Below, in pieces: positions 36,355 through 45,924 of a stretch of DNA of 64,000 nt. The position numbers and the translations under genes were made by a program. The notes under the pieces are model-generated. The model was not told the origin of the DNA. It saw nothing but the letters and a program-made list of their open reading frames with translations, and ran no database searches. Every line of letters starts with the position of its first letter. Position 1 is the first letter of the stretch. The stretch lies in contig NZ_JAEMQH010000003.1 in the NCBI RefSeq assembly GCF_016820575.1, positions 310,001 to 374,000 on the forward strand, in the 5' to 3' direction. Origin of the DNA: Marinobacter sediminum (lineage in GTDB: Bacteria; Pseudomonadota; Gammaproteobacteria; Pseudomonadales; Oleiphilaceae).

Positions 36355-36804
36355 CTATCGCTGTTCGGCCGCCGTTGATTCTTCTTCGTTGGCCGGCATT
36401 TTCTGTTCTTTCTTTCTCTTTTCCAGATCAGCCAATGCTTCGCGGCACCGTGCTTCAGCGGTGTCCATTTCCATTTCGGCCATCGCGATGTCGTTCTTCT
36501 GTTGTTCGAGTTGGGCACGCTTACGGCTCAGGGTGTCCAGCATCAGCAGCAACTGCTTTTCGTTGCCGCTGAGGGTCTCGTCCCACAAGTCGAACAGTTC
36601 TTTGGTTTCTGACAGGGAGAAGCCCATGCGCTTACCCCTGAGAATAAGTTTCAGCCTTACACGGTCCTTGGAGCTGAAGATGCGTGTCTGCCCCCGGCGC
36701 GTGGGCTTGAGCAGCTCCTGATCTTCATAAAACCGGATGCTTCGGGTGGTCACATCGAACTCTTTGGCGAGCTCGCTGATGCTGTATGTTTCTTTTTTGA
36801 CCAT
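36355..36804 (-). CDS. liuR: MerR family regulator of branched-chain acid catabolism
   Basis: A 149-residue MerR-type regulator. The N-terminal winged HTH is YSISELAKEFDVTTRSIRFYEDQELL, quoted as ISELAKEFDVTTRSIRFYED, then RRGQTRIFSSKDRVRLKLILRGKRMGF. A C-terminal coiled coil runs from about 80 to 130 (LDTLSRKRAQLEQQK) and ends in a charged tail. No metal-binding cysteines are present, as in the LiuR group. It is the first gene of the liu operon and faces the divergent SDR operon; the TTTACG..CGTAAA palindrome lies in the shared promoter. Confidence 0.92.
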   Translation of the reverse strand: MVKKETYSISELAKEFDVTTRSIRFYEDQELLKPTRRGQTRIFSSKDRVRLKLILRGKRMGFSLSETKELFDLWDETLSGNEKQLLLMLDTLSRKRAQLEQQKNDIAMAEMEMDTAEARCREALADLEKRKKEQKMPANEEESTAAEQR

Positions 36805-36838
36805 AGCTATTTCCTTTTTAGAGCTAGGTTAGATAAAG

Positions 36839-36854
36839 TTTACGTAAACGTAAA
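36839..36854. promoter_or_regulatory. Putative LiuR operator between liuR and the SDR operon
   Basis: TTTACGTAAACGTAAA sits 34 bp before the liuR start and 61 bp before the SDR start, between divergent genes. The match to the palindromes at 13609 and 16577 supports a common regulator, presumably autoregulated LiuR. Confidence 0.75.
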
Positions 36855-36915
36855 GTATTTGTGGTCGACATTTAAACAAAAAGATCCATCAGGATTCGCG
36901 AGAAAGGAGCAAACA

Positions 36916-37677
36916 ATGGAATTCAAAAACGTTGCGGCGATTGTAACAGGTGGGGCCTCCGGTCTTGGTGAGGGCGCTGCCCGGGCACTGGCTGCGGCTG
37001 GGTGCAAGGTCGCCATTCTGGATGTTAATCAGGAGCAGGGTGAGAAAGTGGCTGCAGATATCGGCGGCCTCTTTCTGCATTGCGACGTTACCTCGCCAGA
37101 CAGCGCAGAAGCGGCGATCACCGCAGCGCGTGAAGCCCATGGCCCCTGCGGTGTGGCGGTGAGCTGTGCGGGTATTGCTCCAGCCTCGAAGATTCTGGGT
37201 CGCGAGGGCGTTATGCCGCTGGAGAGCTTCAGCAAGGTTATCCAGGTCAACCTGATCGGTACCTTTAACATCCTGAGGCTGGCGGCTGCCGATATGGCGA
37301 CCCGTGAGCCCAACGCCGACGGCGAGCGTGGTGTGATCATCAACACCGCCTCCGTGGCGGCCTATGAAGGCCAGATTGGTCAAGCGGCCTACAGTGCATC
37401 GAAGGGCGGCGTGGTGTCTCTGACTCTGCAGTCAGCGCGTGAGCTGGCCCGTGAGGGCATCCGGGTGAATACCATTGCTCCGGGTCTGTTCATGACGCCG
37501 ATGCTGGCCGGTATGCCGGCGGAAGTTCAAGAGAGCCTGGCGGCGACCCTGCCGTTCCCGAAGCGTCTGGGCAAGCCGGAAGAGTTTGGCATGATGGTGG
37601 ACCAGATGGTTCGCAACCCGATTCTCAATGGTGAAGTGATTCGCCTGGACTGCGCGCTTCGCATGGCGCCGAAGTAA
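36916..37677 (+). CDS. SDR family 3-hydroxyacyl-CoA dehydrogenase (HSD17B10-like)
   Basis: A 253-residue short-chain dehydrogenase. The cofactor motif is TGGASGLGEGAAR (about 12-24), the acidic residue for NAD is in AILDVNQEQG, and the catalytic triad is visible in NTASVAAYEGQIGQAAYSASKGG (quoted in part: YEGQIGQAAYSASKGG, Tyr-x-x-x-Lys). The protein resembles type II hydroxysteroid/3-hydroxy-2-methylbutyryl-CoA dehydrogenases, the isoleucine pathway enzyme. ATG 36916 follows AAAGGAG. It leads an operon with an acyl-CoA dehydrogenase and a thiolase. Confidence 0.9.
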   Translation: MEFKNVAAIVTGGASGLGEGAARALAAAGCKVAILDVNQEQGEKVAADIGGLFLHCDVTSPDSAEAAITAAREAHGPCGVAVSCAGIAPASKILGREGVMPLESFSKVIQVNLIGTFNILRLAAADMATREPNADGERGVIINTASVAAYEGQIGQAAYSASKGGVVSLTLQSARELAREGIRVNTIAPGLFMTPMLAGMPAEVQESLAATLPFPKRLGKPEEFGMMVDQMVRNPILNGEVIRLDCALRMAPK

Positions 37678-37701
37678 AGCATTCATTGACAGGAGACAGT
37701 C

Positions 37702-38853
37702 ATGACCGTGTCTGTTGATAAAGAAGAACTGGCGATGTTCCGGGATTCCGTCATAAAAGTCCTGGAAAAAGAAGTGACGCCGCACTACGAAGCGTGGGAG
37801 AAGTCCGGGCTGGTGCCGCGCGAGCTCTGGAATACTCTGGGCGACGCCGGCATGCTCTGCGTGGATGTGCCGGAAGAGTGGGGCGGCATCGGTGCACCCT
37901 TTCAGTTCTCCGTGGTGGTGGGTGAAGAACTCGCCCGCATGGGATTCGGCGCGCTGTCCACCAACGTGATGGTGCATTCAGACATTGTTGCTCCCTATCT
38001 GAGTCACATGGGCAATGAAGAGCAGCGGCAGCAGTGGCTTCCAAAGCTGGTCTCCGGCGAAGCGGTTGGCGCCATCGCCATGACCGAACCCGGCGCCGGC
38101 AGTGACCTGCAGGCGATTCGCACCAGCGCTGTGAAAGACGGTGACGACTACATTCTCAACGGTTCCAAAACCTTCATCACCAACGGCCAGCACGCCGACA
38201 TGGTGATTGTGGCCGCCAAAACTGATCCTAAGGCCGGTGCACGTGGCATCAGCCTGTTCCTGGTGGACACTTCTCTGCCCGGGTACAGCAAAGGCCGGAA
38301 CCTGGACAAGATCGGTCAGCACTCCGGCGACACCTCCGAGCTGTTCTTCTCTGACCTGCGAATTCCTTCGTCCGCGCTGCTGGGCGAAGAGGGGCAGGGC
38401 TTCATGTACCTGATGAATGAGCTGCCGCGGGAGCGTCTGGTCATCGGTGCCTTGGGCGTCGCGGCCGCTCGTGGTGCGTTGGATCTGACCATAGCCTACG
38501 CCCAGGAGCGTGAGCTGTTCGGTCAGAAACTGGCTCAGCTGCAAAATACTCGTTTCGAGATTGCCCGCATGGAGACCGACTACCGGGTCAATCGAGCCTT
38601 TGTGAACGAGTGCGTTGATTCGTACGAGCGTGGCGAACTGGATGCGGCGACTGCCTCCATGGCCAAGTACAGTGCCACCGAGATGCAGTGCCGGGTAGCC
38701 GATGGCTGTCTGCAGCTGTTTGGCGGCTATGGCTACACCACCGAATACCCGATTTCCCGGGCGTTCATGGATGCGCGTGTTCAGCGGATCTATGGCGGCA
38801 CCTCGGAAGTCATGAAAGAAATCATTGCCCGCTCCGTCTTGGGTAGGGGCTGA
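37702..38853 (+). CDS. Acyl-CoA dehydrogenase
   Basis: A 383-residue FAD-dependent acyl-CoA dehydrogenase. IAMTEPGAGSDLQAIRT and GSKTFITNGQHADMVIVAAKTDP are family motifs. The catalytic Glu is in YGGTSEVMKEII near the C-terminus, the position of short/branched-chain and medium-chain types, not of isovaleryl-CoA dehydrogenase. It probably oxidises 2-methylbutyryl-CoA or another acyl-CoA in the same pathway as the neighbouring SDR and thiolase. It starts 24 bp after the SDR gene. Confidence 0.92.
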   Translation: MTVSVDKEELAMFRDSVIKVLEKEVTPHYEAWEKSGLVPRELWNTLGDAGMLCVDVPEEWGGIGAPFQFSVVVGEELARMGFGALSTNVMVHSDIVAPYLSHMGNEEQRQQWLPKLVSGEAVGAIAMTEPGAGSDLQAIRTSAVKDGDDYILNGSKTFITNGQHADMVIVAAKTDPKAGARGISLFLVDTSLPGYSKGRNLDKIGQHSGDTSELFFSDLRIPSSALLGEEGQGFMYLMNELPRERLVIGALGVAAARGALDLTIAYAQERELFGQKLAQLQNTRFEIARMETDYRVNRAFVNECVDSYERGELDAATASMAKYSATEMQCRVADGCLQLFGGYGYTTEYPISRAFMDARVQRIYGGTSEVMKEIIARSVLGRG

Positions 38854-38883
38854 AAAGCCAACAGGTTTTAGTGAGGAAAGGTT

Positions 38884-40065
38884 ATGAGTGACAACAGCGT
38901 CGTAATTGCAGGCTCCGCCCGGACCCCTATGGGCGGCTTGATGGGCTCACTGAGCTCGGTACGTTCCCCGCAGCTGGGTGCTGAATCCATCAAGGCAGCC
39001 ATCGAGCGGGCCGGGCTCCAGCCTGCGGATGTTCAGGAAGTGATCATGGGCTGCGTGTTGCCCGGCGGTCTTGGCCAGGCGCCAGCGCGTCAGGCCTCGC
39101 GTGCGGCAGGCGTTCCGGACAGCTCCGGCTGCACCACTATCAACAAGATGTGCGGCTCCGGCATGCAGTCGGTGATCATGGCCCACGACCAGATCAAGGC
39201 CGGCACCAACAACATCATGATCGCAGGCGGCATGGAGAACATGAGCCAGGCCCCGTACCTGCTGCCCAAGGCCCGTGCAGGCATGCGCATGGGGCATGGC
39301 CAGGTGATGGACAGCATGTTCCTGGACGGCCTGGAAGATGCCTACGAAGGTGGTCTGATGGGCGTGTTTGCCCAACGCACCGCCGACAAATACGACATCA
39401 GCCGCCAGGCCATGGATGAGTTCGCCATCGGTTCCTTGCAGAAGTCTTTGGCGGCCATCGAGAACGGCTGGTTCAAAGACGAGATCGTACCGGTCAGTGT
39501 GCCCGGGCGAGGCGGCGACACCGTGGTGGATACTGACGAGCAACCGGGCAACGCCAAGCCGGAAAAGATCCCGCACCTGAAGCCGGCGTTTGCCAAAGAC
39601 GGTTCGGTCACTGCGGCGAATTCCAGCTCCATCAGTGACGGCGCCTCCGCCCTGGTGCTGGCCTCGGCGGCCGAAGCCGACGCCCGCGGCCTGACCCCGC
39701 AGGCCCGCATCATTGCCCACGCAACTCACGCGCGCCTGCCGTCCGAGTTCACCCTGGCGCCTATTGGTGCCATTGAGAAGGTGCTGGCGAAAGCGGGTTG
39801 GAGCAAAGACGATGTTGATCTGTTCGAGATCAACGAAGCCTTCGCCGTGGTGACCCTGGCTGCCATCAACGAGCTGGGTCTGGCCCCAGAGAAGGTGAAC
39901 GTACACGGCGGAGCCTGTGCGCTTGGTCATCCCATCGGTTCGTCAGGCTCACGCATCCTGATCACCCTGATCAACGCGCTGAAACAGCGTGGCCTGAAGC
40001 GTGGCGTTGCCTCGCTGTGCATCGGTGGCGGTGAGGGTACTGCGGTGGCGATTGAACTGATCTGA
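38884..40065 (+). CDS. Acetyl-CoA C-acyltransferase (thiolase)
   Basis: A 393-residue degradative thiolase. The acyl-accepting Cys90 is in TINKMCGSGMQ. GGMENMSQAPYLLPKAR, the His in GGACALGHPIGSSGSRI and the second catalytic Cys in LCIGGGEGTA complete the active site. It should release acetyl-CoA from 2-methylacetoacetyl-CoA or acetoacetyl-CoA, which fits both the isoleucine pathway (SDR and acyl-CoA dehydrogenase upstream) and removal of acetoacetate from leucine. It is the last gene of the operon. Confidence 0.95.
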   Translation: MSDNSVVIAGSARTPMGGLMGSLSSVRSPQLGAESIKAAIERAGLQPADVQEVIMGCVLPGGLGQAPARQASRAAGVPDSSGCTTINKMCGSGMQSVIMAHDQIKAGTNNIMIAGGMENMSQAPYLLPKARAGMRMGHGQVMDSMFLDGLEDAYEGGLMGVFAQRTADKYDISRQAMDEFAIGSLQKSLAAIENGWFKDEIVPVSVPGRGGDTVVDTDEQPGNAKPEKIPHLKPAFAKDGSVTAANSSSISDGASALVLASAAEADARGLTPQARIIAHATHARLPSEFTLAPIGAIEKVLAKAGWSKDDVDLFEINEAFAVVTLAAINELGLAPEKVNVHGGACALGHPIGSSGSRILITLINALKQRGLKRGVASLCIGGGEGTAVAIELI

Positions 40066-40091
40066 CCCAGTCCCACCTGAATACTCTTTGA

Positions 40092-40141
40092 GGTCCGTCG
40101 CGCAGAGCGCGTTGGCGGACCCCATTCCTTCCGTTCTCTTT
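40092..40141 (+). terminator. Probable terminator after the thiolase gene
   Basis: GGTCCG (40092-40097) and CGGACC (40116-40121) enclose an inner CGCGC/GCGCG pairing, with a pyrimidine-rich tail CATTCCTTCCGTTCTC and T-run directly after. It starts 26 bp beyond the stop. Confidence 0.6.
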
Positions 40142-40165
40142 TTCTTAATTTCTTCCTTGTTCAGC

Positions 40166-40957
40166 CTAGAACGCGTTAAACAGCATCCGTCCGGCAATGA
40201 TCAGCAAAAACGCGCCGAAGCCACGCTTCAGCGTGGCAGCCGGAATGCGATGACTGAGGGCGACACCCAACGGCGCGGTAATGACAGTAAACACCGCAAT
40301 GCAGGCCGCTGCAGGCAGGTAGACATAGCCAAATGACCAGTCGGTGATATTGGCACCCCAGCCTGAGATGGCATAGCCAATGGTGCCGACCAGCGCCAGC
40401 GGAAATCCGAGGGTGCTGGAGGTGGCCACGGCACGCTGCATGGGCACATTGAAGAACACCATCAAAGGTACCATCACATTGCCACCGCCAATGCCGGCAA
40501 GGCCGGACAGCGTTCCGCTGAAGAGCCCCAACCCGGCCGTGCCGGTCTTACCGGGCATGGTTCTGGAGGGATCGGGAACCCAGCGACTTAGCATGATGAG
40601 TGAAACCACCAGCAGGAAGCAGGCGATGCCGATTTCCAGTACCAGGGTGGGGAGGCGCGCGGCAATGAAACCAGACAGAAAACTGCCGAGCACCACCGTG
40701 ACAGACCAGCGCTTGAAAATATCCCAGTCCACGGCTTGCCGTTTGATTTGCGATCTAGCGGCGGATATGGAGGTGAAGATGATGGTGCAGAGCGAAGTTG
40801 CGACGGCTGTTATGACAATGGACTCTGCCGGGAAATCCTGAAAGCCGAGGATGATGATCAGGGCCGGAACGATAACCACCCCGCCGCCAATACCAAGCAT
40901 GCCGGCAAGAATGCCAGCAATAATGCCGAGTGCCGAACAGGCGATAATAATGTCCAT
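40166..40957 (-). CDS. Sulfite exporter TauE/SafE family permease
   Basis: A 263-residue membrane protein with about seven to eight hydrophobic helices and the two internally repeated TauE motifs: GIIAGILAGMLGIGGGVVIVPALI-type sequence (GMLGIGGGVVIVPAL) and GTLSGLAGIGGGNVMVPLMV. It moves sulfite, sulfoacetate or other small organic anions across the inner membrane in characterised members. It is 48 bp after the gamma-glutamyltransferase gene and could be co-transcribed with the ABC importer operon, consistent with sulfur release from imported glutathione-like compounds. This link is inference. Confidence 0.88.
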   Translation of the reverse strand: MDIIIACSALGIIAGILAGMLGIGGGVVIVPALIIILGFQDFPAESIVITAVATSLCTIIFTSISAARSQIKRQAVDWDIFKRWSVTVVLGSFLSGFIAARLPTLVLEIGIACFLLVVSLIMLSRWVPDPSRTMPGKTGTAGLGLFSGTLSGLAGIGGGNVMVPLMVFFNVPMQRAVATSSTLGFPLALVGTIGYAISGWGANITDWSFGYVYLPAAACIAVFTVITAPLGVALSHRIPAATLKRGFGAFLLIIAGRMLFNAF

Positions 40958-41005
40958 AAACGAGTCCTGAAGAAATTTATTGTGTGGTTGTGTCTTGTCG
41001 GCCGG

Positions 41006-42580
41006 TTAATCCAGCCCTCTGGCGGTGCCTTGGCCCCGCGGGTCGTGCATCGCCTCTTTGAACCCATCCGCTGAGACCAGAAGCGCCCCGGCTTGGCCCG
41101 TTAACGGGCTCAACTCCGGGATTGGTTCGACCTGATGGCCCCGTGCTGAAAGCTCCTTTCTCACGTCTTCGGGCACCGATTGTTCAACCTTGAGATTCTC
41201 GCTGCTGCCAAAAAAACTTCGGCCCTGTAGAAACCGTGGCGCCAGAAGCGCCTTATCGATTGAGCGATGGTAGTCGATAAGTTGAGTGGCGAGAACCATT
41301 TGCGTTTGAGGCTGGCCGTCGCCGCCCTGGCTGCCGAAATACCATTGGTTGCCATCGTCCGCGAGGTAGCACGAAGGGTTGAGCGTGTGCGCCGGGATTT
41401 TGCCCGGCGCCCAGCAATTGGGATGCCGGTCATCGGCTCGAAAGCTGGCCGCACGGTTCGACCACAGGACACCGGAATTCCCCACCATGCAGCCAGAGCC
41501 AAAGTCGTGAAACAGGCTTTGCATTATACAGGCGGTGCGTCCTTGGCGATCCGAGGCGGCCATCCAGATGGTGTCTGCTGGCTGCCCCTGCTCCTGCCAG
41601 GGCTCTGCCCGTCCAAACTCAATGTGCTTAAAGGCCTGCCGGGCGGCGGCGTCGGATAAACGATCCTGCAGCGGGAGAGGGAAGTAGCGGGGGTCAGCAA
41701 GCTCCCGGTTGCGAATGGCCAGCTGGTTTTTGATGGCCTCGACCAGACAGTGGTAGTAGTCGGCACTGCCGTTTTCAACTTTTGAAAGTGGCATCTGGTT
41801 CAGTGCCGCGAGTGCGCTGAGCGTGTAGATGCCTTGGGTCGGCGGTGGGAAGTTGTAGAGAAAGCCATTCCGGTATCGGACCCGCAGTGGCTCACCAACG
41901 AAGGCCTGGGTGTTGGCCAGATCCTGGCTAGTCAGGCCGTTGCCCATCTCCTTGAAGCCCTGGGCAAGTTCCTCCGCAACCTCGCCCTGATAAAAATCGT
42001 CGAGTCCGGCGCGTGAGAGTTGCTCGAGGGTATTGCCCAGTTCTTGTTGATGCAGTGTGCTCCCCTCAGCGCTTAGGTGGCCATTAGCGCCACAGCACAG
42101 CCGCTGGAGATCGGGTAGCTTTGCGATCAGCGCCCCTCGCTGGTGCTGCCAGAATGCCTGGGACTGCGACACCGGCGTGCCCTTGCGTGCCTGCTCGATG
42201 GCGGAAGCCAGCAAGGTGGGCCAATCCAGCCTGGAGCCCCATTGGCTGTCACTGATAGATTTCGCCCGCTGCCATGCGCGCAGTGCGCCGGCCGTAATTG
42301 CGGCTGAGGTCGGTCCTCGTTCGCAAATTTTTCCGCCATCGGGTAGGACCTGACCGGCCTGGCCCAGCCCCATGATCACCTTGAGTTCGTGGCCGTCGTT
42401 GATCATAAGCAAGGCATCGCCGCCGATACCCGTCATGTGTGGGTAGCTAACGGCCAGGGTTGCGCTGGCGGCCAGCACAGCATCAATGGCGGTGCCGCCG
42501 TCCCGAAGAATCTCGAAACCGGTATCCGTTGCCGAAGCGTGGGGTGTGCAGATGACGCCGTTGCGGGAGCTCGCCTTCAT
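41006..42580 (-). CDS. ggt: Gamma-glutamyltransferase family protein, cytoplasmic
   Basis: A 524-residue N-terminal nucleophile hydrolase. Family marks are GVICTPHASATDTGFEILRDGGTAIDAVLAA and TGIGGDALLMI near the start (partly quoted). In the small-subunit region the sequence reads PADTIWMAASDRQG, with the likely nucleophile Thr, then FGSGCMVGNSGVLWSNR, the substrate-binding segment. There is no signal peptide, unlike periplasmic GGTs, so it should work on compounds brought in by the adjacent ABC importer. It overlaps the GntR gene by 4 bp. Acylase-type activity cannot be excluded. Confidence 0.85.
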   Translation of the reverse strand: MKASSRNGVICTPHASATDTGFEILRDGGTAIDAVLAASATLAVSYPHMTGIGGDALLMINDGHELKVIMGLGQAGQVLPDGGKICERGPTSAAITAGALRAWQRAKSISDSQWGSRLDWPTLLASAIEQARKGTPVSQSQAFWQHQRGALIAKLPDLQRLCCGANGHLSAEGSTLHQQELGNTLEQLSRAGLDDFYQGEVAEELAQGFKEMGNGLTSQDLANTQAFVGEPLRVRYRNGFLYNFPPPTQGIYTLSALAALNQMPLSKVENGSADYYHCLVEAIKNQLAIRNRELADPRYFPLPLQDRLSDAAARQAFKHIEFGRAEPWQEQGQPADTIWMAASDRQGRTACIMQSLFHDFGSGCMVGNSGVLWSNRAASFRADDRHPNCWAPGKIPAHTLNPSCYLADDGNQWYFGSQGGDGQPQTQMVLATQLIDYHRSIDKALLAPRFLQGRSFFGSSENLKVEQSVPEDVRKELSARGHQVEPIPELSPLTGQAGALLVSADGFKEAMHDPRGQGTARGLD

Positions 42581-43302
42581 CCATCCGCTCCCTGATAAGC
42601 AAGGTCAGGGCTACTGGCCGCCACGGGGCGCGGCTGGTGTTCGGCGATAAACTCGGCCGACATGGCGCTGACGGTCTGGACATGAGCGCGCATCAATCTG
42701 GCAACACCTTCTGCGTCACCCGTGAGAATTGCGCGCACGATGGCATCGTGCTCCTCCCAGGATTTGCTCAATCGGTTATTGAGTCGGAACTGAGCTCGCC
42801 GGAACGGGGCCAGACGGGTGCGGGTGGTTTCGGCCAGCTGCTGTAGCTGAGGGCTGCGTGCGGCTTCAAAGATCAGGGCGTGGAAGGTTCGATTGAACTG
42901 ATCGTATTCGTCGGACGTGCCATCCCGCACCAAGTGAATGGATTCGTTGTGCAGGCGCTCCAGAGTTTCACGTTGGTGGCTGTTCATTCGCAGCGCCGCG
43001 AGTCTGGCCAGCGACGCCTCAAGCTCGGCCATAGCCTCGTACAAATCGCTTAAAGCCTCCGGTGACAGGGTCGCAACGACCACGCCCCGGTTGGGTCGAT
43101 GGGTGACCAGTCCCATGGCCGCGAGATGCCCGAACGTCTCGCGGATGGGGGTCCTCGAAACCCCGAAGCGTTCGGCCATGGTCTGGGCATCCAACTTGGT
43201 GCCAGGCGCGAGCTGGCCACTGACGATGTCGTCGGCCAGGTTTTGAACGATGGAATCGACCACCGTGCCTTTGCGCGGACTCACGGTTTCGCTGTCTTTC
43301 AT
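42577..43302 (-). CDS. GntR family regulator (FadR/FCD subfamily)
   Basis: A 241-residue GntR regulator: winged HTH in KLDAQTMAERFGVSRTPIRETF, quoted as MAERFGVSRTPIRETFGHL, and an FCD ligand-binding domain with the metal-binding histidines in RTFHALIFEAARS and the ending RAHVQTVSAMSAEF. It lies inside the operon, overlapping both the ABC ATPase (4 bp) and the ggt gene (4 bp), so it is made together with the transporter. The effector is probably a small carboxylate or amino acid. Confidence 0.9.
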   Translation of the reverse strand: MKDSETVSPRKGTVVDSIVQNLADDIVSGQLAPGTKLDAQTMAERFGVSRTPIRETFGHLAAMGLVTHRPNRGVVVATLSPEALSDLYEAMAELEASLARLAALRMNSHQRETLERLHNESIHLVRDGTSDEYDQFNRTFHALIFEAARSPQLQQLAETTRTRLAPFRRAQFRLNNRLSKSWEEHDAIVRAILTGDAEGVARLMRAHVQTVSAMSAEFIAEHQPRPVAASSPDLAYQGADG

Positions 43303-44996
43303 GAGGCTCCGTCCTGAATCAGTGCAGCTGTTTCTGCCACCGAGGCATCGGACGCCGGCGGGTGCGGAATGGCGGCCAGTAGGCTGCGTGTGTAGTCGGT
43401 TTGCGGCGCGTCCATGATTTGATGGGCATGCCCCTGCTCAACGATTTCGCCGTGCTGCATGACAATGATTCGATCGCACAGAAGCCGGACCACATTGAGA
43501 TCATGACTGATGAACAGGTAGCTCATGCCAAGCCGGTGTTTGAGATCTTCCAGCAAGTTCAGGACGACGGCCTGCACCGAGACGTCGAGTGCTGCCGTCG
43601 GCTCGTCCAGAATCAGCAGTTCCGGCTCCATAGCGACGGCTCTGGCAATACCCACCCGGGCTTTTTGTCCACCTGACAGCTGATGTGGGAAACGATTCAG
43701 CAATTCAACCGGTAGCCCCACCAGCGTCGCCAGTTCAAGCACCCGGGCCTGTCGATCAGCGTTGGGCATGTCTGGCGAAAGGCGGAGCAGCGGATCGGCA
43801 ATGGAACGCTCGGCACTCCAGCGCGGGTTCAGGCTGTCGGTGGGGTCCTGGAACACCATCTGCAATTTTCCGCGCAGGGTATGGCGGGCAAACTGTTTGG
43901 CTGGAATGGCGGCGATGTCCTGGCCAAGGAACTCGATCGAGCCCTCCGTTGTGTCCAGCAGGCGCATGATCATGGACGATGTCGTGGACTTGCCACAGCC
44001 ACTTTCGCCCACCAATCCCAGGCTCTCGCCTTTACGAATGTCGAAGGACAGATCTCGCACCGCGATGTGATGATTGCCGCTGCCAGGCTTGCCGAATTCT
44101 TTCTTCAACGACTTCACCGAGAGCAGGGCGGCCCCGGGTTCGGTAGACGCCGGCAATGTCAGGGCTTTCGCTCGCTGGTCCGGGGTCAGCAGATCCCGGA
44201 CGTAGGAGTCGCGATGCGGGGTCGCATTAAGAAGCTGCTTTGTGTACGCCTTTTTCGGCGCATTGAACAGGGCCGTCGATGTATTCTGTTCAACCACATG
44301 TCCTTTTTCCATCACCAACAGCCGGTCGCAATAGGCGGCAGCCAGCCCCAGGTCATGAGTGATCAGAATCGTGGACATGTTGAACTGGGCGGTCAGCTCG
44401 GTAATCAGGTCCATGACCGCTTTCTGGGTGGTGACATCCAGTCCCGTGGTGGGCTCGTCGGCAATCAGCAACTGGGGTTTGCAGGCCAGGGCCATGGCGA
44501 TCACAACACGCTGGCACATGCCGCCGGACAGCTCAAACGGATAGGCTTCGTAGCGTTTTTCGGCATCCTTGATTTTCACCGCAAGGAGCATCTCGATAGC
44601 TTTGGCGCGAGCAGTGGCCCGGGTCGCCTGGTTGTGTTGCACCAGTACGTCCGCGATTTGCTGGCCGACTTTGCGGATCGGGTTCAACGCCGCCCGCGGA
44701 TTCTGGAAAATCATCGAGATTTCCCGGCCGCGAATGTCCCGCATGTCTCGTTCCGAGATCTTGTGCATGGACATGCCGCCATAGGAGATCTTTCCGCCCG
44801 CGATTTTGCCGGCGCGATCCAGAATGTTCATCACCGCATATGAGGTTACCGATTTGCCGGATCCGGATTCGCCGACAATTCCGAGCGTCTCACCTTTGGC
44901 AACCGACAGGGATATGGAATCGATGGCCCGAACGGTGCCTCGGCGGGTGGCAAAATCGACGCTCAGGCGCTGGATATCAAGTAAAGGGGGAGTCAT
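43299..44996 (-). CDS. Dipeptide/glutathione ABC transporter ATP-binding protein, two fused ATPase domains
   Basis: A 565-residue protein with two complete ATPase domains, as in GsiA/YejF. Domain 1 has Walker [12 protein letters not shown], the signature [11 protein letters not shown] and Walker [13 protein letters not shown]. Domain 2 has [11 protein letters not shown], the signature [15 protein letters not shown] and [12 protein letters not shown]. Each domain ends with the oligopeptide-specific C-terminal extension (PHRDSY and the [10 protein letters not shown] region). It energises the DppBC-type permeases upstream. A fused ATPase followed by ggt resembles the gsi glutathione importer arrangement. 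Confidence 0.93.
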   Translation of the reverse strand: MTPPLLDIQRLSVDFATRRGTVRAIDSISLSVAKGETLGIVGESGSGKSVTSYAVMNILDRAGKIAGGKISYGGMSMHKISERDMRDIRGREISMIFQNPRAALNPIRKVGQQIADVLVQHNQATRATARAKAIEMLLAVKIKDAEKRYEAYPFELSGGMCQRVVIAMALACKPQLLIADEPTTGLDVTTQKAVMDLITELTAQFNMSTILITHDLGLAAAYCDRLLVMEKGHVVEQNTSTALFNAPKKAYTKQLLNATPHRDSYVRDLLTPDQRAKALTLPASTEPGAALLSVKSLKKEFGKPGSGNHHIAVRDLSFDIRKGESLGLVGESGCGKSTTSSMIMRLLDTTEGSIEFLGQDIAAIPAKQFARHTLRGKLQMVFQDPTDSLNPRWSAERSIADPLLRLSPDMPNADRQARVLELATLVGLPVELLNRFPHQLSGGQKARVGIARAVAMEPELLILDEPTAALDVSVQAVVLNLLEDLKHRLGMSYLFISHDLNVVRLLCDRIIVMQHGEIVEQGHAHQIMDAPQTDYTRSLLAAIPHPPASDASVAETAALIQDGAS

Positions 44997-45029
44997 GATG
45001 GTTCCTTAACATTGTCCTGAAGGTTTGCC

Positions 45030-45923
45030 TTAAGTCCGACGCTGCGGATCGACCAAGTCTCGTAGGCCATCGCCGATCAGGTTGAAGGTGAATACCGCCA
45101 ACATCAGCGCCAGTCCCGGGAAGACCACGAGCCACCATTCGCCAGAAATAATGAAGTTGGCGCCCTCTGCCACCAGAATGCCCCATTCCGGCATGGGTGG
45201 CTGAACCCCCAAGCCGATGAACGACAGCCCTGCCGCATTCAGAATGGCCCAGCCCATATTGAGGGAGATCTGCACCATCATGGGTGGCAGGGTATTCGGG
45301 AAAATGTGGCCGAATAGAACTCGCAGTTCGGAGTTGCCCGACAGCCGCGCGGCCTGGACAAAGCCTGCATTCCTGCGAATGCTCACTTCGGCTCGCGCCA
45401 TGCGGGCGTAAAAGGGCAGGTTGATGATGGCGGTTGCGTAGACAATGTTTTCAATGGAGTTGCCGGCTGCAGCGACAATCCCCATGGCCAGAACGAATAA
45501 GGGAAAGGCCATGATGGTGTCCATCAGCCGGCCGGAGATCCGGTCAGTCCAGCCACCGAAATAGCCGGCGAAACAGCCGATGATTGAACCGAAAACGAAG
45601 GACAGCGCCACGGCGGAGACGGATATCAGAAGATCCAGCCGGGTTGCCACCACTACCCGTGAAAACACATCCCGACCCAGGTGGTCGGTGCCAAACCAGT
45701 GGTTGACGCCGGGGGGCTGAAGAGCGGGTCCAACCCCGGTGGCAACTGGATCGAAAGGCACCAGGTAGGGGCCGAATATCGCGACCGCAATGAGGCCAAA
45801 AAACAGGCCGAAGGAGATCCCGGTCAGCGGGTTCTCAGCCATGATGTAGCGCAGGTGGTGCCAGTAGCCTTCGCGGGATTGAACGCGCTGATCGGTGGTC
45901 GGGTTGATTGCCAGATTGCTCAT
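45030..45923 (-). CDS. Peptide-type ABC transporter permease (DppC family)
   Basis: A 297-residue permease, six hydrophobic helices. The N-terminal region includes GPALQPPGVNHWFGTDHLGRDVFSR (partly quoted: NHWFGTDHLGRDVFSRVV), the DppC hallmark, and the EAA loop is EVSIRRNAGFVQAARLSGNSELRVLFGHIFPN in part. ATG 45923 lies 1 bp after the dppB stop with GAGGAC upstream; the longer TTG frame to 45941 would overlap that gene. Confidence 0.92.
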   Translation of the reverse strand: MSNLAINPTTDQRVQSREGYWHHLRYIMAENPLTGISFGLFFGLIAVAIFGPYLVPFDPVATGVGPALQPPGVNHWFGTDHLGRDVFSRVVVATRLDLLISVSAVALSFVFGSIIGCFAGYFGGWTDRISGRLMDTIMAFPLFVLAMGIVAAAGNSIENIVYATAIINLPFYARMARAEVSIRRNAGFVQAARLSGNSELRVLFGHIFPNTLPPMMVQISLNMGWAILNAAGLSFIGLGVQPPMPEWGILVAEGANFIISGEWWLVVFPGLALMLAVFTFNLIGDGLRDLVDPQRRT

Positions 45924-45924
45924 A

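Noticed and set aside
36859..36915. N-terminal extension of the SDR protein
   Set aside because: The 19 extra codons lie over the promoter and operator region, and AAAGGAG sits correctly before the ATG at 36916.
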